Of a stretch of DNA of 64,000 bases, positions 51,841 through 62,770 are shown piece after piece (within the stretch, counting starts at the first letter, position 1; every line of letters begins with the position of its first letter). The notes beneath the pieces are model-generated. The model saw only the letters and a program-made list of their open reading frames with translations. It did no database searches and was not told where the DNA came from. A program made the position numbers and the translations under genes. Source of the DNA: Isoetes taiwanensis (lineage: Eukaryota; Streptophyta; Lycopodiopsida; Isoetales; Isoetaceae); contig JAJEKV010000334.1 in NCBI GenBank assembly GCA_021234155.1, forward strand, positions 62,001-126,000, in the 5' to 3' direction.

Positions 51841-52849
51841 CCCATCGATCCGAGACATCGGATCGCCATTCTAGAATGGGACGAGCATGCATGTTTTGCA
51901 TGCATGCGGGCGGCGCATGCCCGCTCGTTGGGGAGTTCGCTATTTTAGGCGCGTTTACGCCCGACTTCTCATCGGCGCTTCCTCTTCTCTCTCAGCAGCC
52001 TTTACCTTATTCTCTTTGAATTGTTTCCAGTGCGGGGAGGGCTTCTTCCATTTGGTTGGCCAATTTGGCATTTCTTTCATCTTTGTCAGTTCTCGGCTTT
52101 TAGCCTTCATCCCGTGACCTTCCTCCTCGATCCTAGTTTGTTAAGGAAGTCCTTTGGTATTGGCGGTTTGTTGGTTTCATGCGAGTCCCATTCTAGAATC
52201 CCATCGATCCAGAGACATCGGATTGCCATTCTAGAATGGGGGCAGTATGCATATTTTTGCATGCATGCGGGCGGCGCATGCCCGATTCAGTTGGGAGTTC
52301 GCTATTTTAAGTAGCGTTCTGCTTCGACTTCTCATCGGGGCTTCCTCTTCTCTCTCGCCAGTACCTTATTCTCTTTGAACCCACCCTCCCCCCTTCTTTG
52401 TTATTGTATTTTTATCGCGTGGCACGCTACAGAATCAACCCTCCACTCTGGGAGGTTTGGTTTGTCTTGTTGTTTTGTTGGTGATGTGCGTGCTGGGTTA
52501 GCTGGCGGCATCTGTTTCGACTTTTCCATTCGTGGGTTTTGGGGGCGATTTTTATGCCTTACGTTTGTCCAAGCCCCTTGCCGAAGGCTTATCACTAGGG
52601 TTTTTCCTCGAAAACCCGAAAGGGCGAGGTTTTTTAATCCGGTGATAAGTTTTAAGCAGTACACTAGCCCGATCTCTATTAGCATTGTATTTTGTTGGGG
52701 TCCAAATGATATAATTGGATTTTCCCTTTATTTTTTATGGGTAGTTCGCATGTGTGCGGCTACCCACTATCCACCATTGTAGAAAATCTGCTGAGATGAA
52801 TGAGAAGCAAGTCTAAGTCGGGCGGTTTGTTGGTTTCATGCGAGTCCCA
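51841..52849 (+). mobile_element. Dimeric retroposon with LINE-like 3' module
   Basis: Flanked by a 9-bp target duplication TTCAATAAT (51832-51840, 52850-52858). Two head-to-tail units: 51841-52198 and 52199-52849. Both begin CCCATCGATCC-GAGACATCGG, carry GCATGCATGCGGGCGGCGCA and CGACTTCTCATCGG-GCTTCC, and end GGCGGTTTGTTGGTTTCATG then CGAGTCCCA. The second unit is longer. It contains the hairpin module GGTTTTTCCTCGAAAACCCG...GGGCGAGGTTTTTTAATCC (about 52,598-52,642) shared with the LINE 3' ends, then GTATTTTGTTGGGGTCC. No RT or other ORF. No clear pol III A/B boxes were found. Confidence 0.75.
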
Positions 52850-52859
52850 TTCAATAATA

Positions 52860-53960
52860 TTAGATTTTTAGCCATCTCAAGCTTGGCATGGAGGGCTTCC
52901 ATAATAATAAGAAAAAGAAAAGGAGCCAAGGGGCATCCTTGTTTTACCTCCCCTCTAATATAAAAAAGGGGCTAGTTTCCCCATTTATCAAAATAGCGGA
53001 TCTGGAATTGTGAAGGATAGCTCCCAGGAGGGAGATTACCTCATCAGAGAAGCCTAGAGCTCTATAACACTTGAAAAGAAAAAGCCGGCTTACGATGTCG
53101 AAGGCCTTTGTAATATCTAGCTTAAGGAGAGCAATGTTCTAGTTAGAATCTTTAGCCCATTGAAGCTCGAGAATGGATGTAACCACATTATCTAGAATAA
53201 ACTTGTTCTTTAGATGGTCAGATTAAGAGGAGCTAATAATATTTTCAAGGACACCTTTAAGCCTAGCAGCCATGGTTCCTGAGATACTCTTGTACATCAC
53301 GTTCGAGAGAGAAATTGAACGTTAATCTGAAAAAGTACTAGGCATATCTATCATAGGGACTAAAGCAATAAAACTGATATTAATTCTAGTATCGAAATAC
53401 TTATACTCCCTGTATTCATTGGCCAGATTGGTAATATAGCCTCCAATCAAGGGCCAGGCCTTTTCATAGAATTCAATAGGCAGCCCATCAGGTCTAGGGG
53501 TTTTTCCATTATCCATATTCTTTACCACCTGCAAAAGCTTAAAGTTTGTAAACAGTTTAGCCATGTCAATGTTATCAAGATTAGTGAATTTAGCATTTAT
53601 GCTAATGAAGCCATCCATAATGACATGACTGCTATCCTGATTGGTCCCCATTATGCTTATAAAATGTTGAGTTGCAGCTCATTTCTGCATCATCCAAGAT
53701 GTACTCTTCACCTAATATAAAAAATATGGTTTCTCTTAGTCCTGCTCTTGGCTTTAAGGAAGAAATATTTGGAGTTGCGGTTTTCATCATTCTTAGTCTC
53801 ATGAATCTTAGATTTGATCTTCCATCCTCTTGCAATTCTAATCTCCTCGTTTTCAATCTCTTTTCTTATATTTTCTTGATCCTCATCTGAAGCTCTAGGC
53901 AAAGAATCCCTGAGGTTATTCAGTCGTTCCATATTCTGTTTATACACTTCTTTACCCTAA
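52860..53960 (-). pseudogene. L1 reverse transcriptase, partial
   Basis: Contains the RT0-2 region (an LRETIFFILGEEY-like frame at 53,700), NGKTPRPDGLPIEFYEKAWP, INISFIALVPMID, LKLDITKAFDIVSR, LINGETSPFF and QGCPLAPFLFLIIME. It ends at MEALHAKLEMA next to the nested insertion. The YADD block, thumb and following ~1.5 kb were already missing when the insertion arrived, because the 9-bp duplication joins RT directly to the zinc region. The D of FD-x-V is kept. Confidence 0.75.
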
Positions 53961-54239
53961 ACCTTCAGCCAAATCTTTATTCTTTTAGCAGTGTGAATCC
54001 ACCAATCCATCCACCCATAATTATTACAGGGTTTATCAAATTCCTCTATTATTCCTTCCAGGCCATTCATGAAGTCCTCATGATCCAACAGACTAGTGTT
54101 AAGCTTGAAGTAGGGTTTTCTTTTCCTGCTTATTCCATCAGGAGAAATATTGAGATGTTGAGGGAAATGATCAGAAACCGTGTAGCCCTCCAGATTAATA
54201 ACCCTATTACTATTATTCCAGAGATTCTCACTTAAATAG

Positions 54240-54974
54240 AATCTATCATGCAGGCAAAGGATAGGAGACTCAGACTAGCTGAAGGAGTCGGGCTTGGTTC
54301 TGGATAGATTAAGATTATGGGAGGATAAAATGTTATTCCAAGCAACTGATTCATAGGGGATAAGAGGTTTGAAGTTCCTATTTTTCATGAAGTCATGAGA
54401 AACCATACTAAAGTCACCCCCCACAATGCATTCATCAAAGTCTGTCAAGGCTATCTTTAATCATTTTCCACAAGTTGCTTCTATCCATAGGGTTGTGGTA
54501 AGAATAAATGTTAACCACCGCTAACTTGGTACTGCCCATATCCTCATACATAATCTGCCATCTTCCCTCTTTGTCATTTATCCTGTAGATATTCTGCCAT
54601 CAGCTTTCCATGCATTTGGTATTGTTGCAGAAGAAGCATTAGCCAGGATTGACCATACATCATACCCCCTAGGAAGAATATTTTTAATAATTTTTTCATG
54701 ACTATCCTCATGAATTTTATGTTCCTGGGTGAGTGTGTTGTGGAGTGTCGGGGTATCACTGTCTCTTTGGGGCAGTTCTCCTTCCTCCTCACTTGCTTTG
54801 TAACATTACCATTCTTTTAATATATTGGCGACACAGTTCTTCAAAAAAATATATATATATATGTTCCTGAATTAAAAGTATATCGGGATTGAGGGCGAAG
54901 GAACAAATCTTAAGACGCTCCCTTTTATTGAAACAGTTTATGCCCCAAGTTATAATCTTTCTAATGCAATCCAT
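54240..54974 (-). pseudogene. L1 endonuclease domain, partial
   Basis: Starts IITWGINCFNKRERLKICSF and FALNPDILLIQEH, the AP-endonuclease opening N-x-x-G...PDIL-x-x-QEH. Later pieces are GSTKLAVVNIYSYHNPMDR (54,480-54,540) and VGGDFSMVSHDFM (about 54,410). N of the first motif is kept, E of QEH is kept, and GDFN reads GDFS. Confidence 0.75.
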
Positions 54975-54984
54975 AAATCATATT

Positions 54985-55560
54985 TTCTACATATCTTTGA
55001 TCTTTTCAAAGTTGATAGCCAATTTCCTTGGACTGACTCTAGTGGAGCCTGGGTATAATTTTCTCTTCCTCTACCCTTTCTTTCATGAGTTACGATCTGC
55101 CAATTATCTTCCCTATCCATATGATTCTCAGCATCCTCCTCAATAGGTTGGGGGACTAAATTAGGCAAAGCAAAAGTGATAGCACCCATATTGATTGAAA
55201 TAGACAAATCCACATTCTTAATACTGGCTACCAGCCTATTGTCCATTTCGAGCCAAGGACCAATGAAAGGATGGATATCAGAGCTCTGAGGTATGGTAGA
55301 TAACACAACCCCTTCCTTTTCTCCTTTTCCACTGCGTTCTCCTTCATGGGTATTCTTAGCAACCCATACCTATTTATTCGACCTAGATTCCTCGGGTTGG
55401 ACTTGAGACTTACCCGTATCAATCGTATAATATCTGAAAGGCACTTTGGAGTAATTAACTTGAAGATCAAAGTTCAAAGTTTCAGTAAATTTGACCTTAA
55501 TCATCCTTTTCCATTCCAAGCAGATAACTTTAGAAATACAGATAGAGGGAAACTTAGCCT
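54985..55560 (-). pseudogene. L1 ORF1 remnant
   Basis: Upstream of the endonuclease, frames read KVPFRYYTIDTGKSQVQPEE (about 55,420), a long polar region (NHMDREDNWQIVTHERKGRG near 55,100) and a basic end. This resembles the C-terminal half of plant LINE ORF1 (DUF4283-containing), though the conserved N-terminal domain and the zinc knuckle were not found. Confidence 0.5.
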
Positions 55561-55619
55561 GGGGAAGCCTTTCGGAGTTTCCCCTTGTATTCCCCTCTGC
55601 TGATACTAGTGTAGATAGC

Positions 55620-56340
55620 TTTGGACTTGGGGATTAACAAATGAGAACAATATAATCCATTATTATTATAGGGTTGTACTTGTGCTTTGTAAGTTTCTGA
55701 ATTTCTTGCATTATGAAGCTGGCAGCTTATATCTTGGTTCTTTTAGGCACATGATCTTGGACGACATGTTAACAGTGAATAGAACATGCTTATTATGCAT
55801 GCTTTCTTTTTCTTCTACGTTGTTTGGTGTTAACAAAGGCCTAGGAAACTCATTGCTTACCTGCTCGTGCTTAGGGCTTTACCCTGATTAAGGCTAATAG
55901 TCCTCTGGTTTACTGCAGGTAACTAAGTTTCCTACTGATTGGTTTGTTTTCTACAATCTCTCTTGAATATTGGTGAATGTTGGGCAAGGTTTCAAATGTA
56001 AGATTCATTTCTTACTGCAAGTAAAAATAGGATGGGATTTAAACATATTTTGGATATTATGTTATGAAAATATTGTGGATATCCACATGTGATCTGAAAG
56101 GAGAAGACTCAGACCTATGGCTTTTGTCTTGGCAATATCAGTTGAAAGTACGAGAATTTGGATTGTAACATGGCTTCTATGATTATGTAAAGTAGTTCTT
56201 TCATAACCAATTTAAGGCTTTAGTTATAGTACACCTGCTGTAATTAAAGGCTGCAAATTGTAATTGAACATGGTCTTTGCAAAAGGCTATGGAATAGTAA
56301 CGAGTCTGTATAAAACGTATTTAAAGTTTTTTTTTTTTTT
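55620..56340. other. Non-coding stretch
   Basis: No gene recognised; ends in a T-run at about 56,328-56,340 just before the LTR-like start. Confidence 0.5.
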
Positions 56341-56346
56341 AATGAA

Positions 56347-56840
56347 TGTGACGTTCCAGCATAATATACGGCCCGGATATGTATATTATACTGCCACATC
56401 ACGTGTACATGTCACCATGACAAGTACTTGAGAGCCGTAAAGGGTTGTGCCTAGGGGGGCAACCTTGTATGTTGCACATGTCTATTAAACATATGCAATA
56501 AAACCCCTTTGCCAAATGGCAAAAAGCCCCATTGGGCCCTTCTAACCTAAACTTAAAAGGTCATGTAAAAGGAACAAAAGGGGAAACTCTAAACCTTTTC
56601 CAATTGGCTTCCTTGGGCCATTCTGGCCAAGCCAAGCTGCTAGTTCGCATTGCCGGGCGCTGCTAAGCCGCATTTGCACAATAGATCTTTCAGGCCCAGC
56701 TGCCTTCAGCCCGAACGAAGGCATGGACGCATTCCGAGGAGCTGGAGCAAGCCTTTAGGGTTTCATTCCTTCTCTTGCTCTCCTTGTTTCTTTCCTCCTC
56801 CTCCACGACTTGCAGTTGCAATGGCGACCCCAAGCCTCCT
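56347..56840 (+). repeat. 5' LTR-like region
   Basis: Starts TGTGACGTTCCAGCATAATA. The 3' boundary is not fixed; TGGTACCAAGATGG at about 56,844 is a poor match to the initiator-Met primer site. Only about the first 13 bases match the 3' LTR start. Confidence 0.4.
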
Positions 56841-57312
56841 CCAATGGTACCAAGATGGAGAGCAGTGAGATCCTCAAGTCCCATTTGACCTTCTACAACC
56901 CTTTCTACTCCAGAAGGTGGACCTCATCACCAACATGCAGGCCCACCCCAATTATGCAGGCTTCCTTGAGTTTCACACTTAGGAGATGCTTCCTCTCTGC
57001 ATTCCCTTGGGGGATCCGCCCCAGCTCTACTTAGAGAGAGCTCTAGTAAGGGAGATGTTGGGCAGTGACACGCATGCATATGATGTCCTCAAGGGGAAGC
57101 TCAGATGGTGCTGAAACCCACCAGTAGTGATGCATGAGGGCCAGCAAGACCTTGAGGTAACATTTGCGCTGGCCATACTTATGGATCAATATGTAGAGGA
57201 TGACACTTTGCCAGCCGAGAAGGGCAAAACGCCTGAATCCTCTGATGATGAGGACAATGAGTACATTAGAGAGGATGAATGCCTCCACGCCGAGATCAGG
57301 GAGCCCGGCTGA
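56821..57312 (+). pseudogene. Leader coding region upstream of gag, part 1
   Basis: One frame with three stops carries MATPSLLQWYQDGEQ, then NMQAHPNYAGFLEF, PPQLYLERALVREMLGSD, HEGQQDLEVTFALAILMDQ and an acidic tail DDEDNEYIREDE. The amino-acid texture is that of a real, decayed protein. It resembles no gag domain I know. Part 2 follows in another frame. Confidence 0.5.
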
Positions 57313-57365
57313 TTGGTTTGGATGCCCTCCCGATCATCCATCACCAGCGTTAGGAATATCTCCTA

Positions 57366-58191
57366 TTGGAGGACATTATGTGGACTTACCACGTAGTGGC
57401 TGGCCTTAGCACTAGGAAGAAAGTGCAAGTGCTTTATGAGCTCACCGAGTACTGGATGGACGATTTCATCGACTTTATGCCGGTTGAGCTCCCTTCGGAA
57501 GTACAACTGCTAGTCCAACTTCATCAGGAAACCATTGAGCCGGCCGACACGCTCCTCAGGTTAAGAGATCTTATGCTTCAAGATCCTCCATCTCAGCCTC
57601 CTCAGGACGCTTTTATTGCCATGGGACCTCAAGTCCCGAATATTAATATGGTGGATGTTCCTTCGGGGTCAGATGAAGAAGGGGAGGATCTCTACAACAA
57701 CTCGGGGCACCTGATGGGAAGAAAAGCAGGAACTCAAGGAGGAAGAGGTCACCATGGACCCCGACAAGGAGGTGGTTACCTCCATCACACCAGAGGTTAA
57801 AGCATTGGGGAATCACCTCACGCGCTTCTTCCTGTCAGCATTCCGGCAAGGACAAGTCCTTTTTGTGGCACGAGACCTCGCCCCAGAGGCCGAAGCATCG
57901 TGGTGGAACCTCCGTGTATTATCCACCTTGGCAGGCCATAAGAAGCTCCCCTATCGCACCTTTACTTACGTACTCATGTGCCGAGACTTCGCTCTGACTG
58001 CCTTGGGCCAAGATATAGCACCATGGATGAGCATGAAGATCCTTGTGGCCGCCCCTTTGGCCACTGCTTACCCACCAGAGATTGCTTCTCTTGCCGCTGG
58101 CACCGTCGACCCTGGGGTCACTCTATTACACCATAGGCCGCCACCATCACCTCCTACGCCAATGGATTGGGATGCAGGACCTAGTTCCTAA
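57366..58191 (+). pseudogene. Leader coding region upstream of gag, part 2
   Basis: Two overlapping frames. 57,366-57,800: an acidic, helical protein with STRKKVQVLYELTEYWMDDF and a Gln/Pro-rich middle, ending in a Gly/Arg-rich patch. 57,754-58,191: VKALGNHLTRFFLSAFRQG, ARDLAPEAEASWWNLRVLST, then a Pro-rich end PPPSPPTPMDWD and stop. The SWW...HKKLPYRTFTYVLMCRDF block loosely recalls the A-x-x-WW pattern of gag, but spacing is wrong. It may be an additional ORF specific to this lineage. Confidence 0.5.
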
Positions 58192-58239
58192 ATGTAATTC
58201 CTTGGGATTATAAAGTATGGCCTTCGGCTGTTACAATAC

Positions 58240-59090
58240 ATGTATTATTGTATAGGCATTTTTATGCCATTTCTAATACAAATTTTGGTCTTCACGGAGC
58301 TCCAAGCATATGTATTGCATCATAATCCACCGCCGGCACCGCAGGAATATGGACCTGAGGTTCCCGCCTTACCAAATCAGCAGCCATTGCCACCCGCACC
58401 CATATCTGCTCCAGTTACAGCCAGCCGCTCAAAGCGTACACGGAGCAGCTCATCGTCTGATGCCACTTCTGAGTCCTCCGAGTCATCAGAGTCTTCTAAG
58501 TCAGAGGGTGACCATGCCAAATCCAAGGAAAAATGATTACCAGAAAACGGTAGATTCGGCCATCGCTAGCATCTGAAAGAACCGCAAGCTAGCACAGTTC
58601 TTAGGCAAAACCAAGTTGGGAGTGGATGCCGAATCTTGGTTAGACGAAATGCATGAGTTCGAAAAATCCTATGGAATGACCGAGAAAGATATTGGCAAGG
58701 TTGCCACCACTAATCTTACAGGGTCTGCCCGTATTTGGTGGAAAGGATACGCTCGATCGCATGGCTTGACACGGGGAAGGTGCGCTACAAGGTTTTTGCC
58801 AAAGCCTTTAAGTCTCATTATATCCCCAGAGCTCATCGCTGCCAGCAGATTCGGACCTTTTATCGCCTGAAGCAGAAGAACATGATCGTCCAAGCATATA
58901 CGGATGAGTTTATGAGGTTACAATTATATGTCCTGTGGATAACCGAAGCTAGAGGCGGTGGAGGGATGCATTGAGGGGTTATCCCCTACTCTTAGGAAGA
59001 TGGTCCGGGCCATTGACCCCAAAACCGTAGCAGAGGCCGAGGCTAAAGCCCTTAGCTTGGAGGAGGACACCCCTAAGTACTAGCCACCGC
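58240..59090 (+). pseudogene. Gypsy gag
   Basis: The N-terminal part is Pro-rich, then Ser/Glu-rich (SSSSSDATSESSESSESSKS). The retrotransposon gag domain begins at about 58,600: ESWLDEMHEFEKSYGMTEKD, ATTNLTGSARIWWKGYAR, then in another frame KVFAKAFKSHYIPRAHR, FYRLKQKNMIVQAYTDEFMR. This is the PF03732-type pattern. At least two frameshifts and no CCHC zinc knuckle seen. Confidence 0.75.
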
Positions 59091-59334
59091 GGCCCTCTAC
59101 TTTTGGTCAGAACAGGGGTTATGCACCATATCGGGGACATTCACCTAGTCCCAGACTTCCCTTGTCAGCTGGGTCTCAGAAGCAAGATAAGAAAGTCTCC
59201 TTCATGGTCCCAGATAAATTTGCTAGTACCACGGGAGCTGTTCGCGAGATATTCTTTAAGCAATCCCAAGGGAGGCTCGTGAACAGTTACGAAGGGACAA
59301 AGCTTGTTATCAATGCTTCCGTCCAGGACATCGT

Positions 59335-60045
59335 ATGCAAGAATGCCCATACATTACCCAGGCTGCCCAACTTGCTCTCGCCGAAGTGGATTGGGAGGCT
59401 TCTGACCCGGAAAGTGTTGATGAGGACGAGGCACTAGACTATATTCAAGGCGAGTCTCACATTTATGTCGCTATTGAAACTGGACAAGCAGATAGTCAAC
59501 CTTCTGTCATATCCACGGTTGGCCAAGTAGACTCTAAGCCCTTTATCATTCTCATGGATACGGGTAGTACACATAATTTTGCCTCCCCTAGAATGGCATA
59601 AGTTTTGCAGCTCACTCCCTTGAAGTCAAAGCCACGTCCAGTTACGTTGGCTCGTGGGGCTGTGCACCACACAAAGGGTCGTCGCATTAACTTGCACATC
59701 CAGTTGCAAGGAGCACCCGTTGCTCTAGGGGCCGAGATCATGGACATTGGTCGTTATGACCTTATTGTGGGCATGAAATTCTTGGCTACCACAAAAGCAA
59801 ACATTGATTGTGAGAAGCGAGAAGTCACCTTCAATGCATCTAATGAAGCTCGGATAACCATAGCAGGTAAACTAGTTATTCCAATTATGCAGTGCATCTC
59901 ATTACGTCAGTTGGATAGGGCTATCAAGAAGTCTCAAGTTGTTTGCATCATTCGGCTTGCTTCAATAGAACCCAAGTCCAAACAAGAAGAAGTTATTGAC
60001 AGCTTGCCTCCAGCAATAGCAGCTGTTCTTCAGGGAATACCATGA
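59335..60045 (+). pseudogene. Gypsy aspartic protease region
   Basis: A retropepsin motif FIILMDTGSTHNFASPRM lies at 59,540-59,600 (catalytic D in DTGS). After a stop, the frame 59,605-60,045 carries MDIGRYDLIVGMKFLATTKA, the second-half I-L-G-M-x-W-L-like motif, and IDCEKREVTF. Typical of Ty3/Gypsy protease. One stop separates the halves. Confidence 0.75.
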
Positions 60046-60070
60046 CCTCTTTCCAGATGAGATTCATCGA

Positions 60071-60640
60071 TTGCCACCTTTTAGAGGCATGGAATGTGAA
60101 ATTACCTTAGAACCAGGCACCAAGCCTACCAATAAGGCCCCATACAAGATGAGTACCCCTGAACTAACGGAGCTCAAGAAACAGTTACAGGAGCTTCTTA
60201 AATTGGGCTTCATTCGACCAAGTGTGTCACCTTTTGGTGCCCCAATTCTCTTTATAAAGAAGATGGATGGCACTTTGAGAATGTGCATTGATTATCGCCA
60301 ACTCAATAAGCACACCATTAAGAATCGATATGCCTTACCGCATGTCGACGATCTAATGGATCAGTTACGGGGGCTAAGTATTTTACAAAGATTGATCTTC
60401 GTTCAGGATATCACCATATACGCATTAAGGATTCCGGACACGTTATGGGCATTATGAGTTCATTGTGATGCTATTTGGGCTAACTAATGCTCCAGCCACC
60501 TTTATGAAGTTGATGAACGATGTCTTCTGCGAGTATCTTGATGATTTTGTCATCATATTTTTTTATGATATCCTTGTATACAGTAAGACCCTAGAGGACC
60601 ATGAGCGCCACCTTCAGCTATCCTTACAGAAATTGTGACG
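60071..60640 (+). pseudogene. Gypsy reverse transcriptase, active-site change
   Basis: Contains [60 protein letters not shown], then a frameshift to [19 protein letters not shown], then [20 protein letters not shown]. The YxDD-equivalent box, normally V-F/Y-I/L-D-D, reads [12 protein letters not shown] at about 60,555: the first catalytic Asp is Tyr. Dead enzyme even if frames were continuous. Confidence 0.8.
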
Positions 60641-61321
60641 CCACTAGCCAAGTTCTCCAAGTGTCGATTTACGACCACCAAGGTGGACTACCTAGGACAT
60701 ATTGTGTCTGCAGAAAGGATAGCCACATATCCTGCCAAGATTGAAGCAGTAAAGGATTGGCCAATTCCAACAAATGTGTCCGAAGTCCGCAGTTTTCTAG
60801 GGTTTGCCGGATATTACCGCAAGTTTGTGAAGGATTTTGCTAAGCTAGCCGCACCCCTTACGGACCTAACCAAACATGAAAAGGTTAAGGATTGGATGGC
60901 ACATTGGAAGGACAATGTCCAAGCCGGATTCCAGTCATTAAAGGACGCATTGACAACGGCACCGGTTCTCACGTTGCCAGACCCTCAGAAGGATAAGTGG
61001 ATTGCCACGGGTGCTAGTAAAATAGCTACCAGTGTAGTATTAATGCAGGAAGGTAGGGTAATCACCTATGATTCTCGAAAGATGAATGATGCGAAACAGC
61101 GATACCCTTTGTATGACCAAGAATTGCTTGCTGTCATGCATGCCTTGCGCATTTGGAGGCATTATTTACTTGGGCGACGATTCCAATTGGATATTGATCA
61201 CCAAAGCCTCCAATATATCTTCACGCAATCCCACCTCAATTTGGGACAGCGACGATGGATCGAGTTCTTCAAAGAATATGATTTTGAGGTAGTATATAAG
61301 TCGGGCAAGCATAATGTTATC
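60635..61321 (+). pseudogene. Gypsy RT connection and RNase H
   Basis: The continuous frame reads [39 protein letters not shown], then RNase H-like [56 protein letters not shown] and [15 protein letters not shown]. The first RNase H Asp (TDAS) reads TGAS here, so a catalytic residue is lost. The frame ends abruptly at a deletion junction near 61,320. Confidence 0.8.
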
Positions 61322-61990
61322 GGACCGGGATCCTAAGTTTGTTAGTGCATTCTGGAAGGATTTCTTCAGCACTATTTAAACTAAGCTGGCTATGAGTACC
61401 GCTTATCACCCACAGATGGATGGCCAAACAGAGCGTACCAATCGCATAATTGAAGATATGCTATAGAATTATGTCTGGAATAAGCAATTATAGTGGGCAA
61501 ATTATATCCATTTGGTGGAGTTTGCCTGTAACAGCACCAGACAGGAGTCCTCGAGGATGTCTCCTTTCATGATCAAGTATGGTTATCAATGCCTCACTCC
61601 AGACACGTGGCATAACTCGGTTTCCAAGGTGGAAGTATCTCAATAATTGCTTACAGATATGCAAGCACTAGTCGAAGAAGTTCGAGCATATTTGTTAGCT
61701 GCTAGAGCTCGACAAAAGAGCCTTGTCGACCCGCATCGGACACCACGGGAATTTCAGGTTGGTGATTCCGTATGGCTGAAGATTAAGGTGAAGCAGGCCA
61801 AACTTAAGATTGGCAGTTGGCTTGCACCCAGATGGGCGAGACCTTTTGAGATAACCGAGAGGATAGGCTCTCAAGCCTACCGATTGAATCTACCCACGCA
61901 TTTGAAGATCCATAAAGTCTTCTATGTAAGTCTTCTCAAGAGCATAATTTCGATCCAGAAGAGATTCTTGACACACGAACACTTTTGGAG
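61322..61990 (+). pseudogene. Gypsy integrase remnant, N-terminal two thirds deleted
   Basis: After the junction the sequence resumes at [56 protein letters not shown], then VEEVRAYLLAARARQKSLVD and the GPY/F-like end (WLKIKVKQAKLKIG, RWARPFEITERIGSQAYRLN). The HHCC zinc finger and the first catalytic Asp region are missing. Stops lie at about 61,378, 61,464, 61,491 and 61,644. Confidence 0.8.
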
Positions 61991-62218
61991 ATGACTGAGG
62001 ATCAATTGGAGATTGTACTTGAAGCTCTCCTTAATCGCACGTATAAGCAAACCCGTCGAACTCAAATCTTGCAATATTTGGTTAAGTGGAAGCACTTACC
62101 CACGGAAGATGCAACATGGGTTCTCAAAACGGATTTGGATAAGACTTACTCGGACTTTATGCAAAGAATGCCAGGGCCGAACTATTCAAGATGCGATCAA
62201 CTCCAACCCTCATGGTAA
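61985..62218 (+). pseudogene. Chromodomain at integrase C-terminus
   Basis: The frame reads EALLNRTYKQTRRTQILQYL, VKWKHLPTEDATWVLKTDL, a chromodomain pattern (I-x-x-R...YLVKWK...P-x-x-x-A-T-W). The aromatic of YLVKW and the W of ATW are kept; E before A-T-W is ED. In chromoviruses this domain guides integration to modified chromatin. The frame is shifted relative to integrase. Confidence 0.8.
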
Positions 62219-62759
62219 GCATTGTGTCATGGGTCCGGCAGGGATCATATGAGAGGGATCCGACAGGGATCATTTTAGGTGTTGGGTTACATGCATCTTA
62301 GATGGGGAACTGGGCATATAGACATTCATGGTAGGACGCATTCGTTTGCGGCTATAATGGGAATATGGCCATTCCTTACGCCGAGACGACATGCACGCCT
62401 TAGGCATGATAGGATTCTTGCATTCATATTTCTTTTACTTTAAGGGGGTGGTCCCTTCAACCACACTACTTAAATTCTTTTGTAAAGTACTGATGCACTC
62501 TAATTCTGCAGGCCAGTAGGGCGTACCGACGAACCTGCAGATGACCCTAAGCCTCAGTATGGAGGCCACCTTTTGTATTTGAATCTTTGTTGTCTATGAG
62601 TGCACTCCTTACTTATCTTATGGTATTTCTTATGTTCTTGATTAAGGGACTTCAGTCCTACAGCAAACGTATGTAATCTTGTATTACTTTTGATGAATAA
62701 GAGTTATCTTCCATAAATTCACTGTCCACTAACCCTAATGCTGAGGACAGCATTAATCC

Positions 62760-62770
62760 AAGGGGGAGAA
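62760..62770 (+). other. Polypurine tract
   Basis: AAGGGGGAGAA directly before the TGTGACGTTCCAG LTR start; typical plus-strand primer of gypsy elements. Confidence 0.8.

Larger units (their letters stand above)
51190..55610 (-). mobile_element. Plant L1-type LINE, decayed, with nested insertion
   Basis: Read from 55.6 kb downward: ORF1 C-terminal part, endonuclease (ITWGINCFNKRERLK at 54,940; VGGDFSMVSHDF near 54,410), and reverse transcriptase (PRPDGLPIEFYEKAW near 53,480; LDITKAFDIV near 53,115; QGCPLAPFLFLIIMEAL near 52,905). The catalytic YADD part is absent. The zinc region of the C-terminus follows (KIKSFICQLWHKALATNRKG near 51,790). A 1,009-bp element is inserted at 51,841-52,849. 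Several frameshifts. The combination endonuclease + RT + zf-RVT is typical of plant L1. Confidence 0.8.

Noticed and set aside
52375-52782. 135-codon plus-strand frame in the dimeric insertion
   Set aside because: Cys/Phe-rich frame spanning the hairpin module; no counterpart in the first unit and no homology pattern, so treated as non-coding retroposon sequence.
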